Both the position numbers and the translations under genes were made by a program. The notes under the pieces were generated by a model. It did not search any database, had not been told where the DNA came from, and was given only the letters and a program-made list of their open reading frames with translations. 41,237 nucleotides of DNA from JAHEJB01 sp041748175 (lineage in GTDB: Bacteria > Bacteroidota > Rhodothermia > Rhodothermales > Rubricoccaceae). Below are positions 30,176 to 38,999 of this stretch, piece after piece (positions within the stretch are counted from its first letter, which is position 1; every line of letters begins with the position of its first letter). Location of the stretch: NCBI GenBank assembly GCA_041748175.1, contig JBGTDU010000007.1, positions 1-41,237 of the forward strand, given 5' to 3'.

Positions 30176-31222
30176 CAGGCCGAGGCCCTCCAGCAGTGTA
30201 CGGTCTTCTTCAGAAAGAATCCCTGCGTCCCGATCGGCCACGAGTTGGGCCGTGTAGAGGGTAGCGTAGAGTCCGAGCACGCCGTCGCTTCTCTTCGCGT
30301 GTTCATTGAAATGGGCAGTGATCTCAGCATTGCGCAAGTTGTCGGACACATACAATGCGCGAGGGCCGAAAGGACCATCTGAGGCTTCGGCTGGAAAGCT
30401 CTTTTCGGGGTCGAACGTGCGGCGACCAAGGTGGCAGCCGACGCACTGAACAGGCGCTCGAAGTGGGCGCGGACCCGTCGCTGTATGGGACGTCAGGTCG
30501 CCGTTCAAATCGTAAACAGCAAAATCCCAGAAGCCATCGTGCCGACGCCGTTTCAGGGTGGTTTCAAGCACGCGGTCGCCATCGAGATGCTCGCCGACGA
30601 TGAGCGTCCCTGGCTCGTAGAGGATTCGATCTCCCGCCTCGTTGAATCCTTCAAGCGCCGCACGCAGAGCCGAGTTCTGAACGTACACGCGTCGCCGCGC
30701 TTCGGTCATCACTCCATCGACCTCTACCGAAAACCAGGCGTCGGATTCTGTGCTCCAGTCCGACGCATCACGAAACGTCTCGATCTCCAGCGGCAATCCG
30801 CGGGCATCGGCATAGGTGGCCCCGACAAACGCAATAAACTCGTCCCAGCCGATTTCGCCGTCGCCATCTGCATCTTTCAGCGCCCTCCGTAAACCGGCAT
30901 CGAGGAGCTGGGGGTTGATGGCGAATCCATCGTCGATCAACAACAAGCCGGCCTCGACGGGATCTCCACCCGATGGCGAAACGTAGCCGCCGAAGTAGTA
31001 GCGCAGCAGTTGCTCTTCATTCTGCTTACCGAGATCAATCGGAACGCGGTTCGCCGTGTCAAACTCGATTGGCTCGTGCTGGCAGGCGGCGAGAAGTTGA
31101 ATCGTGCAGATCAGCACGCACGAAAGTGGGGCCACTGGCAGAAGATGGCGGACGGCGTAATTCCGAGGACTGCACTCGTTCGCCCGCCGTCTGCCGTCCG
31201 ATGAAAAAACCTGCTTTGCCAC
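30173..31222 (-). CDS. EF-hand / mono-haem c-type lipoprotein
   Basis: The protein has 349 residues from GTG 31222. A long n-region precedes the lipoprotein signal, ending QLLAAC (Cys47); a GTG at residue 30 is an alternative start. One canonical EF-hand loop is seen (DADGDGEIGWDEF, near residue 115) and one haem site CVGCH (near 265, PVQCVGCHLGRRTFDP). The rest is unfamiliar, with strands such as WFSVEVDGVMTEARRRVYVQN. It starts 7 bases after the stop of the multihaem gene, so the pair is an operon. It may take electrons from, or be processed with, that cytochrome. Function unknown. Confidence 0.8.
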   Translation of the reverse strand: MAKQVFSSDGRRRANECSPRNYAVRHLLPVAPLSCVLICTIQLLAACQHEPIEFDTANRVPIDLGKQNEEQLLRYYFGGYVSPSGGDPVEAGLLLIDDGFAINPQLLDAGLRRALKDADGDGEIGWDEFIAFVGATYADARGLPLEIETFRDASDWSTESDAWFSVEVDGVMTEARRRVYVQNSALRAALEGFNEAGDRILYEPGTLIVGEHLDGDRVLETTLKRRRHDGFWDFAVYDLNGDLTSHTATGPRPLRAPVQCVGCHLGRRTFDPEKSFPAEASDGPFGPRALYVSDNLRNAEITAHFNEHAKRSDGVLGLYATLYTAQLVADRDAGILSEEDRTLLEGLGL

Positions 31223-31229
31223 GGGCGCC

Positions 31230-33338
31230 TCAGTTTCTGTCCAACTGGTTTAGATACGCGGCGGCGTTCCGGTCGTCGGGATGCAAAATGAGGAGCCGCT
31301 CGAACATCCGCCGTGCATCCGCACGCCGATCCTGTTCGAGGTAGACGATCCCCAGATTCCCGATGGCAGGGGCATAGTCCGGATCGTAGCGAAGCGCGGC
31401 CTCGAATTGTCGCGTCGCGGCCGCGAGGTCGCCGCTGTTAATCAGCGTTCCGCCCAGGTTCGCTCTAGCCTCGACAAAACGCGGATCGAGCCCAACGGCC
31501 CGCCGGAGCGCCTGCTCCGCGTCGGCCATCCGGCCCGCCTGGAGGTATTGAAAGCCAAGGTTATTCCATGCAAATGCGTGGCGGAACGGGTCCACGCGCA
31601 GCGCCTCGGTATACGCCCCGACGGCCTTGGCATCTTCCCCCGTCTCTGCAAAAGCTTCAGCCAGCTTGAAATGGGCCTCCGTGAATCGGGGCTGGACGGC
31701 TACGGCCTTCTCCAGAGGCTGAATTGCTCCCATGGCATTTCCCTGGCGAAGGCGCGCGGTGCCGAGCCAATACAGCGTTTCCGGATCATCGGGCTGCGCC
31801 CGCTCGGCCAGAGCCAATTCACCTTCCGCTGCGGACAGAGAATCCAGCTCCATCAATGCACGGCCCAGGTACAAGTGCGCGTCCGGCCGCTCGGCACCGC
31901 TCGCGAGTCCACGCCGGATATGTTCTGCAACAATGGGAAGGTATGCGGGCAACCGATGTCCCGAATCATAAAAGCGGAAGTACGCGATGCCCAATTCAAC
32001 GGCGGATTCGGCGTCATCTACTTGCGGGTCTCCACCAGCAAGCGCACGTTCACGCGCCGTAACATTGATCAACGTGAACGGCGTCGTGTGAATGCCACCC
32101 CGCTCGATGTCCTCTGGTGGGCGGGACGGCGGGAGCGTCCGGCGAATCCAGTGGTCGGTGAAAAGGACATGCGGGATGTCGCTCGTGCCGCCGCGCTGCA
32201 TGTGGCAGCTCACGCAGTTGCCCGTCATGGCCTCAGCGGGAGATGAAACACCAGGTCGCGTGCATTCGGCCGTATGCGCATCTGAATCGTGGCACGATCG
32301 GCACGTCGCATTGAAATGATCTGGATCCATTGATGCCGTCGAACGATGTGGATCGTGGCAGGTCGTGCACGTCAGCGCGCGGTCCATCCCCTGCGTTGCC
32401 GTAAAGCAAACGCTCTGCATCATCCGCAATGCGTGCGAGGCGATGCCGAACGCATCCGGGTCGTCTACTTGCTCTTGACGTGCGAACACCGCACGGTTTT
32501 CGGACAACGCCATGCCCGGTCGAAACGTCTCCGGGCTTTGGCCGGGCTTGAAAACTGTCTCTCCCGAGAGGTGACATTGTTGACAGACGGCCAACTCTCG
32601 GCCGGCATCCAGGCGTGCCGGGTTGATGATGGTGGCATCATTGCCGACCTCAGCGCCGCCTCCAGCCAATTGCGTCTCGACATGCTCCGATGCCGGGCCG
32701 TGACAGCGCTCGCAGGAGATTCCCAACGGCACGTCTTCGAAGTAGTTCTGTGTGCCAGCCGCGAACGTTGCAAAGTCGTTGTGGCACGTCATGCATTCTG
32801 GCACGATGGGCCGTTCGAAGCGGTCGTTCGTCTGTTCGTATCCGGGACTCAAATCCCACAGACCTCGCTCGACATACCAGGTGAGTGGCATTTCCGTGTA
32901 ATACCCTGCGGCGGGATTGTCTGCCGATGCCCCGGCTACCATGAGGTATGAGCGTGTCGCGTTCCCTGAACCCACGACCTGGCTCGCCGCATAGACGCGC
33001 TCGTATTCGGGGTCATCCGGGCGGAATTCGCGCTGGAAAAGGGTGTCGCCCTGGACGAAAGCGGCATAGCAGTATCCGCTCGCGTCATGGCAAATATCCG
33101 GGCTCCGACCGGCGGCATTGAACTGCTCCGGCGCCGACGACGGATCGAAGCGGGAGATCGAGCGCCCCATCCCCGTTTCGTGATAGCTCGTGTAAATGTC
33201 CGCGTGGCAGTTCGAGCAGGCTTCGTCGCCGACAAACACGGCGGCGCTCGACGGGCCAGGCCCCTCGGATTCATCGCTCCCGCATCCGTACGAGGCTAGG
33301 AGGGCAGAGACCGCGAACGCAACAGGGAGCAGGCGCAT
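31230..33338 (-). CDS. Seven-haem c-type cytochrome with TPR repeats, lipoprotein
   Basis: The protein has 702 residues. Signal MRLLPVAFAVSALLASYGC anchors it as a lipoprotein (Cys19). Seven CxxCH haem sites: CSNCH (41), CMTCH, CERCH, CQQCH, CTTCH, CRSCH and CVSCH, all within the first ~395 residues. Extra His residues follow as possible distal ligands (for example CERCHGPASEH). From ~residue 480 to the end there are six or more TPR units (AHLYLGRALMELDSLSAAEG, AFAWNNLGFQYLQAGRMADA and similar). The cytochrome part resembles tetrahaem c554/NrfB-like modules; the TPR part suggests a protein partner. Role in electron transfer across the periplasm is inferred. Confidence 0.9.
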   Translation of the reverse strand: MRLLPVAFAVSALLASYGCGSDESEGPGPSSAAVFVGDEACSNCHADIYTSYHETGMGRSISRFDPSSAPEQFNAAGRSPDICHDASGYCYAAFVQGDTLFQREFRPDDPEYERVYAASQVVGSGNATRSYLMVAGASADNPAAGYYTEMPLTWYVERGLWDLSPGYEQTNDRFERPIVPECMTCHNDFATFAAGTQNYFEDVPLGISCERCHGPASEHVETQLAGGGAEVGNDATIINPARLDAGRELAVCQQCHLSGETVFKPGQSPETFRPGMALSENRAVFARQEQVDDPDAFGIASHALRMMQSVCFTATQGMDRALTCTTCHDPHRSTASMDPDHFNATCRSCHDSDAHTAECTRPGVSSPAEAMTGNCVSCHMQRGGTSDIPHVLFTDHWIRRTLPPSRPPEDIERGGIHTTPFTLINVTARERALAGGDPQVDDAESAVELGIAYFRFYDSGHRLPAYLPIVAEHIRRGLASGAERPDAHLYLGRALMELDSLSAAEGELALAERAQPDDPETLYWLGTARLRQGNAMGAIQPLEKAVAVQPRFTEAHFKLAEAFAETGEDAKAVGAYTEALRVDPFRHAFAWNNLGFQYLQAGRMADAEQALRRAVGLDPRFVEARANLGGTLINSGDLAAATRQFEAALRYDPDYAPAIGNLGIVYLEQDRRADARRMFERLLILHPDDRNAAAYLNQLDRN

Positions 33339-33571
33339 GGCATGAAGCTGGGAGTGGTCCCTCCGCGAACGTCAGCGACGCGACGAGGGCCTTTCGAAAA
33401 TAGCGCATCCGAAGCAGCCTCCTGGTGGCTGTTCGGCGACTTCGGATGGATGGACGTCCATTGGAACACCCCTTGCCGCATAGAGCAGGTGGCGCATTTT
33501 CGTGCCCAAAACTCCCACTTAGATCGCTTCGCGTTACAGTTTTGCCCTCGAAGGTTCCTTCCGGCCCTCCT

Positions 33572-34138
33572 TTGACCAGTCGCGCCATCCTTTTGGTTGG
33601 CGGATTGTCACTTTTCTGCCTCGCGCTGTTTTCCGCGCTCATACTCGAATCCGGAACGGATACCGACAGCACGCCGCTTCAGCTGGACCGCCGTACGGAG
33701 CAGACCGGTAACCCAGCCCAACGGCCAGACACAGCGCCGAACGGTGCCGCACAAGCCGCCGAGGCGTCACGCACTATCGCGGCATATGACGCCGAGCCTC
33801 ACGCCATTCGGGCTGGAGCAATCACGGCGCTTGAGCAGGCCGCGGAAGAACCGCTCGACGTTGAACTCAGCCGACTTCTGGATGCCATTCAGCAGGGCTT
33901 CGGCGAAACCAGCGTACAAGTTGCTCCCGCGCTTCGTCCCTATGCATATCGCCTCGCTGGACGGATGAACATTCGTCCGGGCGCATACCGCGTCCGGGTT
34001 GCCGCTCCCAATGAAGGCCTGGCCATTGCACGCGCCGAAGTCCTCGCGCGCCTTTTCGAGACGGCAGGCGTTGTCTCGAGCCGCCTCACTTTTGTGCCCC
34101 GAACAGGTATGCACAGCCTGATGGCCGACCCAGCCTAA
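33572..34138 (+). CDS. Single-span membrane protein of unknown function
   Basis: The protein has 188 residues from TTG 33572 (MTSRAILLVGG). This start puts one transmembrane helix (ILLVGGLSLFCLALFSALIL) right at the N-terminus; the upstream extension to 33425 is Arg/Pro-rich and overlaps the divergent cytochrome promoter, so it is rejected. The periplasmic or cytoplasmic tail has a low-complexity linker, then RAGAITALEQAAEEPLDVEL, LLDAIQQGFGETSVQVAP and RPGAYRVRVAAPNEGLAIARAEVLARLFETAGVVSSRLTFVP. The C-terminal part looks like an OmpA-like or SPOR-like alpha/beta fold, which is speculation. It is 29 bases before the 837-residue protein. Confidence 0.65.
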   Translation: MTSRAILLVGGLSLFCLALFSALILESGTDTDSTPLQLDRRTEQTGNPAQRPDTAPNGAAQAAEASRTIAAYDAEPHAIRAGAITALEQAAEEPLDVELSRLLDAIQQGFGETSVQVAPALRPYAYRLAGRMNIRPGAYRVRVAAPNEGLAIARAEVLARLFETAGVVSSRLTFVPRTGMHSLMADPA

Positions 34139-34167
34139 ATCCCACTTTCCGCCAAACCGCCTCTCCG

Positions 34168-36681
34168 ATGTTCGTTCTAGGTAGTCTAATTACGAGTCTC
34201 GTCCTCGCCGTCTCGCTGATTCTCGCAGCGGCCGTGGCCGGCCTTATGGCCTATCACTATGCCAAAGCGCGCATTCTTGAGCGCAAGGGATATCTCTACG
34301 ACCCGACTACCGAAACGGTGGAGACCGACAACGCCGGAATGGAGCAGCGGGCGAAGAGCGCCGAAGAAATCGCGCAAATCCGCGAGCGCATCGAAACGCT
34401 GATGGAACATCAGCAGATGGCTACGGAAACGCAGAACCAGCACCTCGGGCAGAAGCTGGACGAGATTCGCACGCACATGGGCCAACAGGATATGAAGATG
34501 GACGGGCTCAAGAGCGAGCTCCGCCACGAAATCAGGCACCGCGATTCGGAACTCGGCGAACTTCGCCAACAGCTCGCGGCTGCACTCGATTCCTTCTGGA
34601 AGACGATGCCCGCCCTCGCAGCAGCCGGAGAACCAGACGAGGTTCGGGCGTTGCCACCCGCCGAAATGGCTGAGGACGACTTCGTTGCCAGCGCTGTCCA
34701 GGCCGAAGGCGTTGCCAGTTCGACCGACGAGGCGCCTGCCGAGCCCGCTGCTGAACCGGAGCATCTCTACGCGACCGCAGATGAAATGGAGCGCGTTTCC
34801 TCGGCGCAGTTCGGACCCGACGAAGCCGTGTTCTCACCGATCGAGATGGAGCAAATCCCGATCGCATCCAGCGAGGCAGAGCCTGTTGAGCTCGCGAGAT
34901 TCGAATCGGAATCTGCTTCCTTCTCCTACGACGAACCCGAGGAAGCGGTGTTCACGCCCATCGCCCCGCCGCTTCCTGCATTCGCGCCAATCGAACCGAC
35001 CCCGCATCCATTCTCAGCCATCGAACCGGAGGCAGCTTTTACTGCCCCCCTCGATCCGATGACGACGACGTTTGCCCCCATCAAGCCCGACGCGCCTGCA
35101 CCCGCGGAGACCGAGCCCATCGAGGATCGGTCCCTGGAGCCCGTCGCGTTCGCGCCCGTCGAGCTTGAGCCTGTGGTCTCCGCGCCAATTGACCCCGAAC
35201 CGAATCCGTTCGTGCCAACCGAGCCCGAGCCTGCAACGTTCGTGTCAATCGAATCGGTTGGAACACAACTTCCGCCCTCCACGCCGGAAGCCGCTTCCTC
35301 GAGCGAGTTGAAGCACGATTCGTTTGCGCCGATCGTTCCGGAATCTGTCATGTTCCCGTTCTCCGAGCCCACGCCAAGTGAGCCAGCACCTGCTGCGGTT
35401 TCGACGTTCGCTCTCGAACCCGCGGAAGTTGAAGACGTCGAGCCAGCGTCGGCCACTTTCACGCCATTCGAGTTGGCGCAGATTCCGGTCGATGACACCG
35501 TGCAGCCGGATGAGGAGCCGATTGCGCCCATCCGTTCGGATCCGTACCCCGAGCCCGCTCTGCCAACGTTCGCTCCCGTTTCATTCGCCCCGGTGGATGA
35601 TCGGACTGCGCCAGGACCTGAGGAGCGACTCAATTTCGCTTACGACCCAGCGCCCCTTTCCTCGGGCGACAGTGTTCCAGACCTCCCTCCCTTCACGCCT
35701 GTCAACGTAGCGCATGAAGCCATATCGTTCACTCCGGATCTCGAACGATTCAACACGTCGCCATCCGAGCCCCAGCCGCACGAAATGACGGACCTGGAAC
35801 CCTCGTCGGCAGCCTTCGCGTCTGTTGAGCCGGGCGAAGCGGAAATCGAGAGGCCGGAATGGACAGCAGCCGGAAGCGAGGCTTTTACCCTGCCAGAGGC
35901 TAGAGAGAGGGCGACGCCCACGAACTTTGAGACCGAGGAAATCCAGCCCGAGGCACCCAATACACAACCGGGAACACCCGAAGAACTAGTCCAGACCAGT
36001 GCTTCTCCGTGGATCGACCAACCTCCCCCGGACCCGCACACAGCGTCAACCCATGCCGATGAGATGAACGTTTCCGCCAACGATCAAGCTCTTGACCCCG
36101 ATCAGACCGCTTCGTTTGTAAACCACGTGGTTGTCTCCCCGTCGGGCGATAGCATCTCGATGCACCCAGCGGAAGACACTCACCCGGCCTCGCCGGCGCC
36201 GGCCCAGGCTCCACGATCCGTGCTCGACGCGGGGTCCCTCTATACGGGCGATTCAAAGTTCGACCCTCCAGGCGAACCGTTCGATGCCGAACCCGTTGCG
36301 GAGCAGGCACCCGAGCCGCGACCCAATCCCGGTCTCAATGCAGCAGCCGAATCAGCAGCGGAAAGTGAGTCGACGCGGGAAGACCGTCCGCCGGTTGCTC
36401 CGGAGAACGCGCCAGCGAATCCCGAACAGCAACGCGATGATTTCACGATAATCAGCAGCATCTCCGGGGAAATACAGCAGCGCCTCTACGACATCGGCGT
36501 CACCAAGCTCGACGAGATGGCCCGATGGAGCCGCGCCGATGCCCGACGTGTGGCCGGGAGGGTCGACATTTCGGAGGAGACCATCATGAACCAGTGGATC
36601 TTTGAGGCCCAGTCGTCGCTCTTCGACAGATTCCAGGACAAGATGGCGGCCCGGCAAACCGCGTCGCGCCAAACGTCTTGA
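34168..36681 (+). CDS. Membrane-anchored coiled-coil / Pro-Glu repeat / helix-hairpin-helix protein
   Basis: The protein has 837 residues. One transmembrane helix (residues ~5-28, VLAVSLILAAAVAGLMAYHYA) precedes a charged coiled coil (~55-150, EEIAQIRERIETLMEHQQ to ELGELRQQLAAALDSF). Then come about 600 residues of acidic, Pro-rich repeats built on F-x-P-I-E-x-E-P (FAPIEPTPHPFSAIEPEAAF, FAPVELEPVVSAPIDPEPNP). The last ~70 residues, DDFTIISSISGEIQQRLYDIGVTKLDEMARWS with RRVAGRVDISEETIMNQWIFEAQ, match the DDLxxIxGIGPxIxxxLxxxGI helix-hairpin-helix domain. A DNA- or protein-binding head on a long disordered arm is inferred; function unknown. Confidence 0.8.
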   Translation: MFVLGSLITSLVLAVSLILAAAVAGLMAYHYAKARILERKGYLYDPTTETVETDNAGMEQRAKSAEEIAQIRERIETLMEHQQMATETQNQHLGQKLDEIRTHMGQQDMKMDGLKSELRHEIRHRDSELGELRQQLAAALDSFWKTMPALAAAGEPDEVRALPPAEMAEDDFVASAVQAEGVASSTDEAPAEPAAEPEHLYATADEMERVSSAQFGPDEAVFSPIEMEQIPIASSEAEPVELARFESESASFSYDEPEEAVFTPIAPPLPAFAPIEPTPHPFSAIEPEAAFTAPLDPMTTTFAPIKPDAPAPAETEPIEDRSLEPVAFAPVELEPVVSAPIDPEPNPFVPTEPEPATFVSIESVGTQLPPSTPEAASSSELKHDSFAPIVPESVMFPFSEPTPSEPAPAAVSTFALEPAEVEDVEPASATFTPFELAQIPVDDTVQPDEEPIAPIRSDPYPEPALPTFAPVSFAPVDDRTAPGPEERLNFAYDPAPLSSGDSVPDLPPFTPVNVAHEAISFTPDLERFNTSPSEPQPHEMTDLEPSSAAFASVEPGEAEIERPEWTAAGSEAFTLPEARERATPTNFETEEIQPEAPNTQPGTPEELVQTSASPWIDQPPPDPHTASTHADEMNVSANDQALDPDQTASFVNHVVVSPSGDSISMHPAEDTHPASPAPAQAPRSVLDAGSLYTGDSKFDPPGEPFDAEPVAEQAPEPRPNPGLNAAAESAAESESTREDRPPVAPENAPANPEQQRDDFTIISSISGEIQQRLYDIGVTKLDEMARWSRADARRVAGRVDISEETIMNQWIFEAQSSLFDRFQDKMAARQTASRQTS
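34780..35640 (+). repeat. Degenerate repeats encoding F-x-P-(I/V)-E-(P/x)-E-P
   Basis: Imperfect repeats with codon patterns for Phe-Ala-Pro-Ile-Glu-Pro recur about every 15-30 residues. The DNA copies are diverged, so they are visible mainly in the protein. They expand the disordered arm of the membrane/HhH protein. Boundaries are approximate. Confidence 0.6.
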
Positions 36682-36693
36682 ATACGCCCGTCT

Positions 36694-37626
36694 TTATAAG
36701 ACAGAGTTCATCGGCTCTTTCGGAAACGCGGAGAGCTCGTAGAAGGCCGAAACGCGGTCGTCCAGTTGCTCAGGCGTCAAGCTGAGAAGCCGCTCCGGCC
36801 CGAAAGCTTCCACGGAAAACGACGCCAGTGCGCTGCCAAGAACAACGGCTCGTTTGAATGCCTCCGTGTTGATCTCGGCTGCACGCGCGAGGTATCCAGC
36901 AAAGCCTCCCAGAAAAGCATCGCCCGCGCCTGTGGGGTCGTGGATGTCTTCCAGCGGATAGGCAGGAACAGAAAAAACGGTATCGCCCGTAAAGAGAAGC
37001 GCGCCGTGTTCGCCTTTCTTAATGATGAGCGTCGTCGGCCCCATCGTGCGGATAGTGTTTGCCGCCTTTACGAGGTTGGGCTCGCCCGAAAGCTCTCGGG
37101 CCTCCGCATCATTCACGGCAAGAACGTCTACTCGTCGAAGAACCTCCGCCAGCGCGTCCGGCGTGTTGTCGATCCAGTAGTTCATTGTGTCGAGCACCAC
37201 GAGGTCAGGCTTCTCAACCTGATCCAGCACGAGCATCTGCACGGTCGGGTCCAGGTTGCCCAGACACACTATGCGGCTGTCGCGATACGAGGCGGGCAGG
37301 TCGGGTTTGAAGGTCGCGAGCACGTTGAGGTGCGTGGCGAGCGTATCGCGCTGGTTCAGGTCGAAATGGTACCTCCCCGCCCAGAAGAACGAATCGCCCG
37401 TTTCATCCCGGACTAGACCTTCCAGATCTATCCCGCGCTCGCCTAACAACTCAACGTAGGCATCCGGAAAGTCGCGCCCCACCACGGCGTTCAGGCGGAC
37501 GGTGTCCGTGAAGAACCGGGCAGCCAGTGCGATGTACGTGGCCGATCCGCCCAGAATGCGCTCAGCCCGCCCGAAAGGCGTTTCGATGGTGTCGAAGGCG
37601 ACGGTGCCGACGGCAAGAAGGCTCAT
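36694..37626 (-). CDS. PfkB-family sugar/nucleoside kinase
   Basis: The protein has 310 residues from ATG 37626 (MSLLAVGTVAFDTIETPFG). Ribokinase fold: N-terminal GGSATYIALAARFF, VGRDFPDAYVELL, RRVDVLAVNDAEARELSG, LIIKKGEHGALLF and the signature DPTGAGDAFLGGFAGYLA with the catalytic Asp. Length and motifs are complete. The lack of the usual G-G-x-x-x-N start motif (GGSATYIA here) is typical of an unassigned bacterial group, so the substrate is unknown. It converges on the 837-residue protein with a 12-base gap. A T-rich box TATCTTTTG lies about 40 bases upstream on the minus strand (37672-37664) and may be its promoter. Confidence 0.87.
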   Translation of the reverse strand: MSLLAVGTVAFDTIETPFGRAERILGGSATYIALAARFFTDTVRLNAVVGRDFPDAYVELLGERGIDLEGLVRDETGDSFFWAGRYHFDLNQRDTLATHLNVLATFKPDLPASYRDSRIVCLGNLDPTVQMLVLDQVEKPDLVVLDTMNYWIDNTPDALAEVLRRVDVLAVNDAEARELSGEPNLVKAANTIRTMGPTTLIIKKGEHGALLFTGDTVFSVPAYPLEDIHDPTGAGDAFLGGFAGYLARAAEINTEAFKRAVVLGSALASFSVEAFGPERLLSLTPEQLDDRVSAFYELSAFPKEPMNSVL

Positions 37627-37810
37627 GGAATGATGGTTCGGGCGGACGGGGCGAAACGGGCGCAAAAGATAGAAAGCCCCGACCGCTGGAAGGCGGCCTC
37701 ACGCGAAATGCATACCGTGAGCGAGGGATCATGCAGGACGGCTACGCAGACAGCACCGCATACACGGAGGCGTACCGGGCGGCGGACATGTCGGGGAGGT
37801 TGCCGGTAAC
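37627..37810. other. Intergenic stretch, no gene supported
   Basis: This contains the PfkB upstream region and short frames on both strands with no recognisable product. It ends where the duplicated leader of the type IX-secreted gene begins. Confidence 0.5.
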
Positions 37811-37836
37811 GTAGTGCGGGCCACAAATAGCGTCAG

Positions 37837-37870
37837 CCCCGTCCCACAGTTGGTGCGGGCGGGGGTTTTT
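37837..37870 (+). terminator. Terminator-like hairpin in the leader of the type IX-secreted gene
   Basis: CCCCGTCC (37837-37844) pairs with GGGCGGGG (37857-37864) with one G-U, followed by TTTTT. No plus-strand gene ends before it here: the PfkB gene runs the other way. The equivalent in copy B (39571-39604) has a weaker stem but the same T-run and directly follows a broken secreted-protein frame. It is probably the terminator of a lost upstream neighbour, copied together with the following leader. Confidence 0.6.
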
Positions 37871-37890
37871 CCTGCGCAGGGCGATTTCAC

Positions 37891-37921
37891 TTGCATCTCT
37901 GTAGGTGGGGTTGTACCTATG
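37891..37921 (+). promoter_or_regulatory. Candidate promoter TTG - 20 bases - TACCTATG
   Basis: TTG 37891-37893 and TACCTATG 37914-37921 (one mismatch to TAnnTTTG) are conserved in copy B. A GGAGG Shine-Dalgarno follows at about 37929, 8 bases before the ATG. The distance from the box to the ribosome site is short, which lowers confidence. Confidence 0.3.
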
Positions 37922-37940
37922 AGGTAGTGGAGGTTGACCT

Positions 37941-38936
37941 ATGCGCTACGCGGCGTTCATATTCCTTGCCCTGTCTCTCGTGACTACAAGTACAGCACAG
38001 GAGGACAATGGTCTGGGTAGAATCCAACAGCGAGCCGATTTGTCAAAGACACTTCCAAATGGATTGACTAGTACGCTAAATGGTGCCGTCCCGGACACCA
38101 CTAGCCCGTGGCGATACTTTCCGCTTGCGGTTGGCAATATCTGGGAGGAGGAGCACTATTCTAGCAGTTCCACCTGGCGAAGTGCAGTCTTGAAAGACAC
38201 GATCGCGATAAGCAGGACATATTTCAAGATCCGAATTGATGGGTTCGACTCAAACGGTGATCCTCTCCCCAATACACCGCGATTCGATTTTGTGCGATAC
38301 GATACTCTAAGCGCATCCCTAAAAGCATTTCTTGTACCAAGCCAAAGTGAGGTCGATTACATCGACGGCTGTCGGCTTGATGCCGATTTTGACTCCACTA
38401 TCCAATGCCCCTCATTCACAGATGTTCAGGTAAGTGGCACCTATGATGGGACGTTTAGTTTCCCGAATAGCCCGCAACCAGATGTAGTCACAACATCTAT
38501 CAAGTTCTACGACTGGATTTTCGACACAGATGCAGCGGGGATTGGCGAAATTGAGATGTATGTGAAAGGCGTCGTGCACGAGCGATTGTACTACGCCCGC
38601 ATCAATGCCCTCGAATATGGCATTCCTCGCCATTCTACGGTAGGCAACGAATCGAATGAAGTTAATATCCCGCCACTAAGTCCTTTAATAATTAGAAGTA
38701 TATTTCCTAATCCCACATATAAATACCTTACTATTGAATATATAACTAACCCTGGCAAAGTGGTTATCTTGTTGCACGATCTTTTGGGGCGTCAAGTTCA
38801 ATACGTAACGTCATTCTCGTCTGGAGTGACAAGTATCGTGCGGCTTGATGTCAGTACACTTCCATCTGGAATTTACGTCGCGTCTCTTCTAGGTTCAGAT
38901 TCTCATGAACACAAGACGTTCACAATTTCACACTAA
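37941..38936 (+). CDS. Secreted protein with type IX C-terminal sorting domain (paralogue A)
   Basis: The protein has 331 residues. A short signal peptide (MRYAAFIFLALSLVTTSTAQ) is followed by EDNGLGRIQQRADLS and PDTTSPWRYFPLAVGNIWE, an N-terminal module shared with paralogue B. The middle (DTIAISRTYFKIRIDGFDSN, LDADFDSTIQC) is beta-rich and unrecognised. The C-terminus is a Por/T9SS sorting domain: SIFPNPTYKYLTIEY, HDLLGRQVQYV, LDVSTLPSGIYVASLLG. It would cross the outer membrane by type IX secretion and be surface-attached or released. GGAGG upstream of the ATG supports the start. Base composition is AT-richer than the rest of the window. Confidence 0.85.
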   Translation: MRYAAFIFLALSLVTTSTAQEDNGLGRIQQRADLSKTLPNGLTSTLNGAVPDTTSPWRYFPLAVGNIWEEEHYSSSSTWRSAVLKDTIAISRTYFKIRIDGFDSNGDPLPNTPRFDFVRYDTLSASLKAFLVPSQSEVDYIDGCRLDADFDSTIQCPSFTDVQVSGTYDGTFSFPNSPQPDVVTTSIKFYDWIFDTDAAGIGEIEMYVKGVVHERLYYARINALEYGIPRHSTVGNESNEVNIPPLSPLIIRSIFPNPTYKYLTIEYITNPGKVVILLHDLLGRQVQYVTSFSSGVTSIVRLDVSTLPSGIYVASLLGSDSHEHKTFTISH

Positions 38937-38999
38937 CAAATCGGTTGGGTTACACCGATACGACCCCCCAAGTGTCTTGTTACTTCCTGGTGACTCACT

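Larger units (their letters stand above)
37811..38064 (+). repeat. Duplicated leader + signal-peptide module, copy A
   Basis: This matches copy B (39543-39798) nearly base for base, beginning at GTAGTG before the terminator-like hairpin and running to the codons for QQRADLSKTLPNG of the coding sequence. Weaker similarity continues through PDTTSPWRY. Downstream the two genes diverge strongly except for their C-terminal sorting domains. This is a direct repeat of about 250 bp, separated by about 1.7 kb. Confidence 0.9.

Noticed and set aside
34780..35640. The repeats in the 837-residue protein as a CRISPR or tandem satellite
   Set aside because: Repeats are irregular in length, diverged in DNA and continuous with one open frame; spacing does not fit CRISPR.
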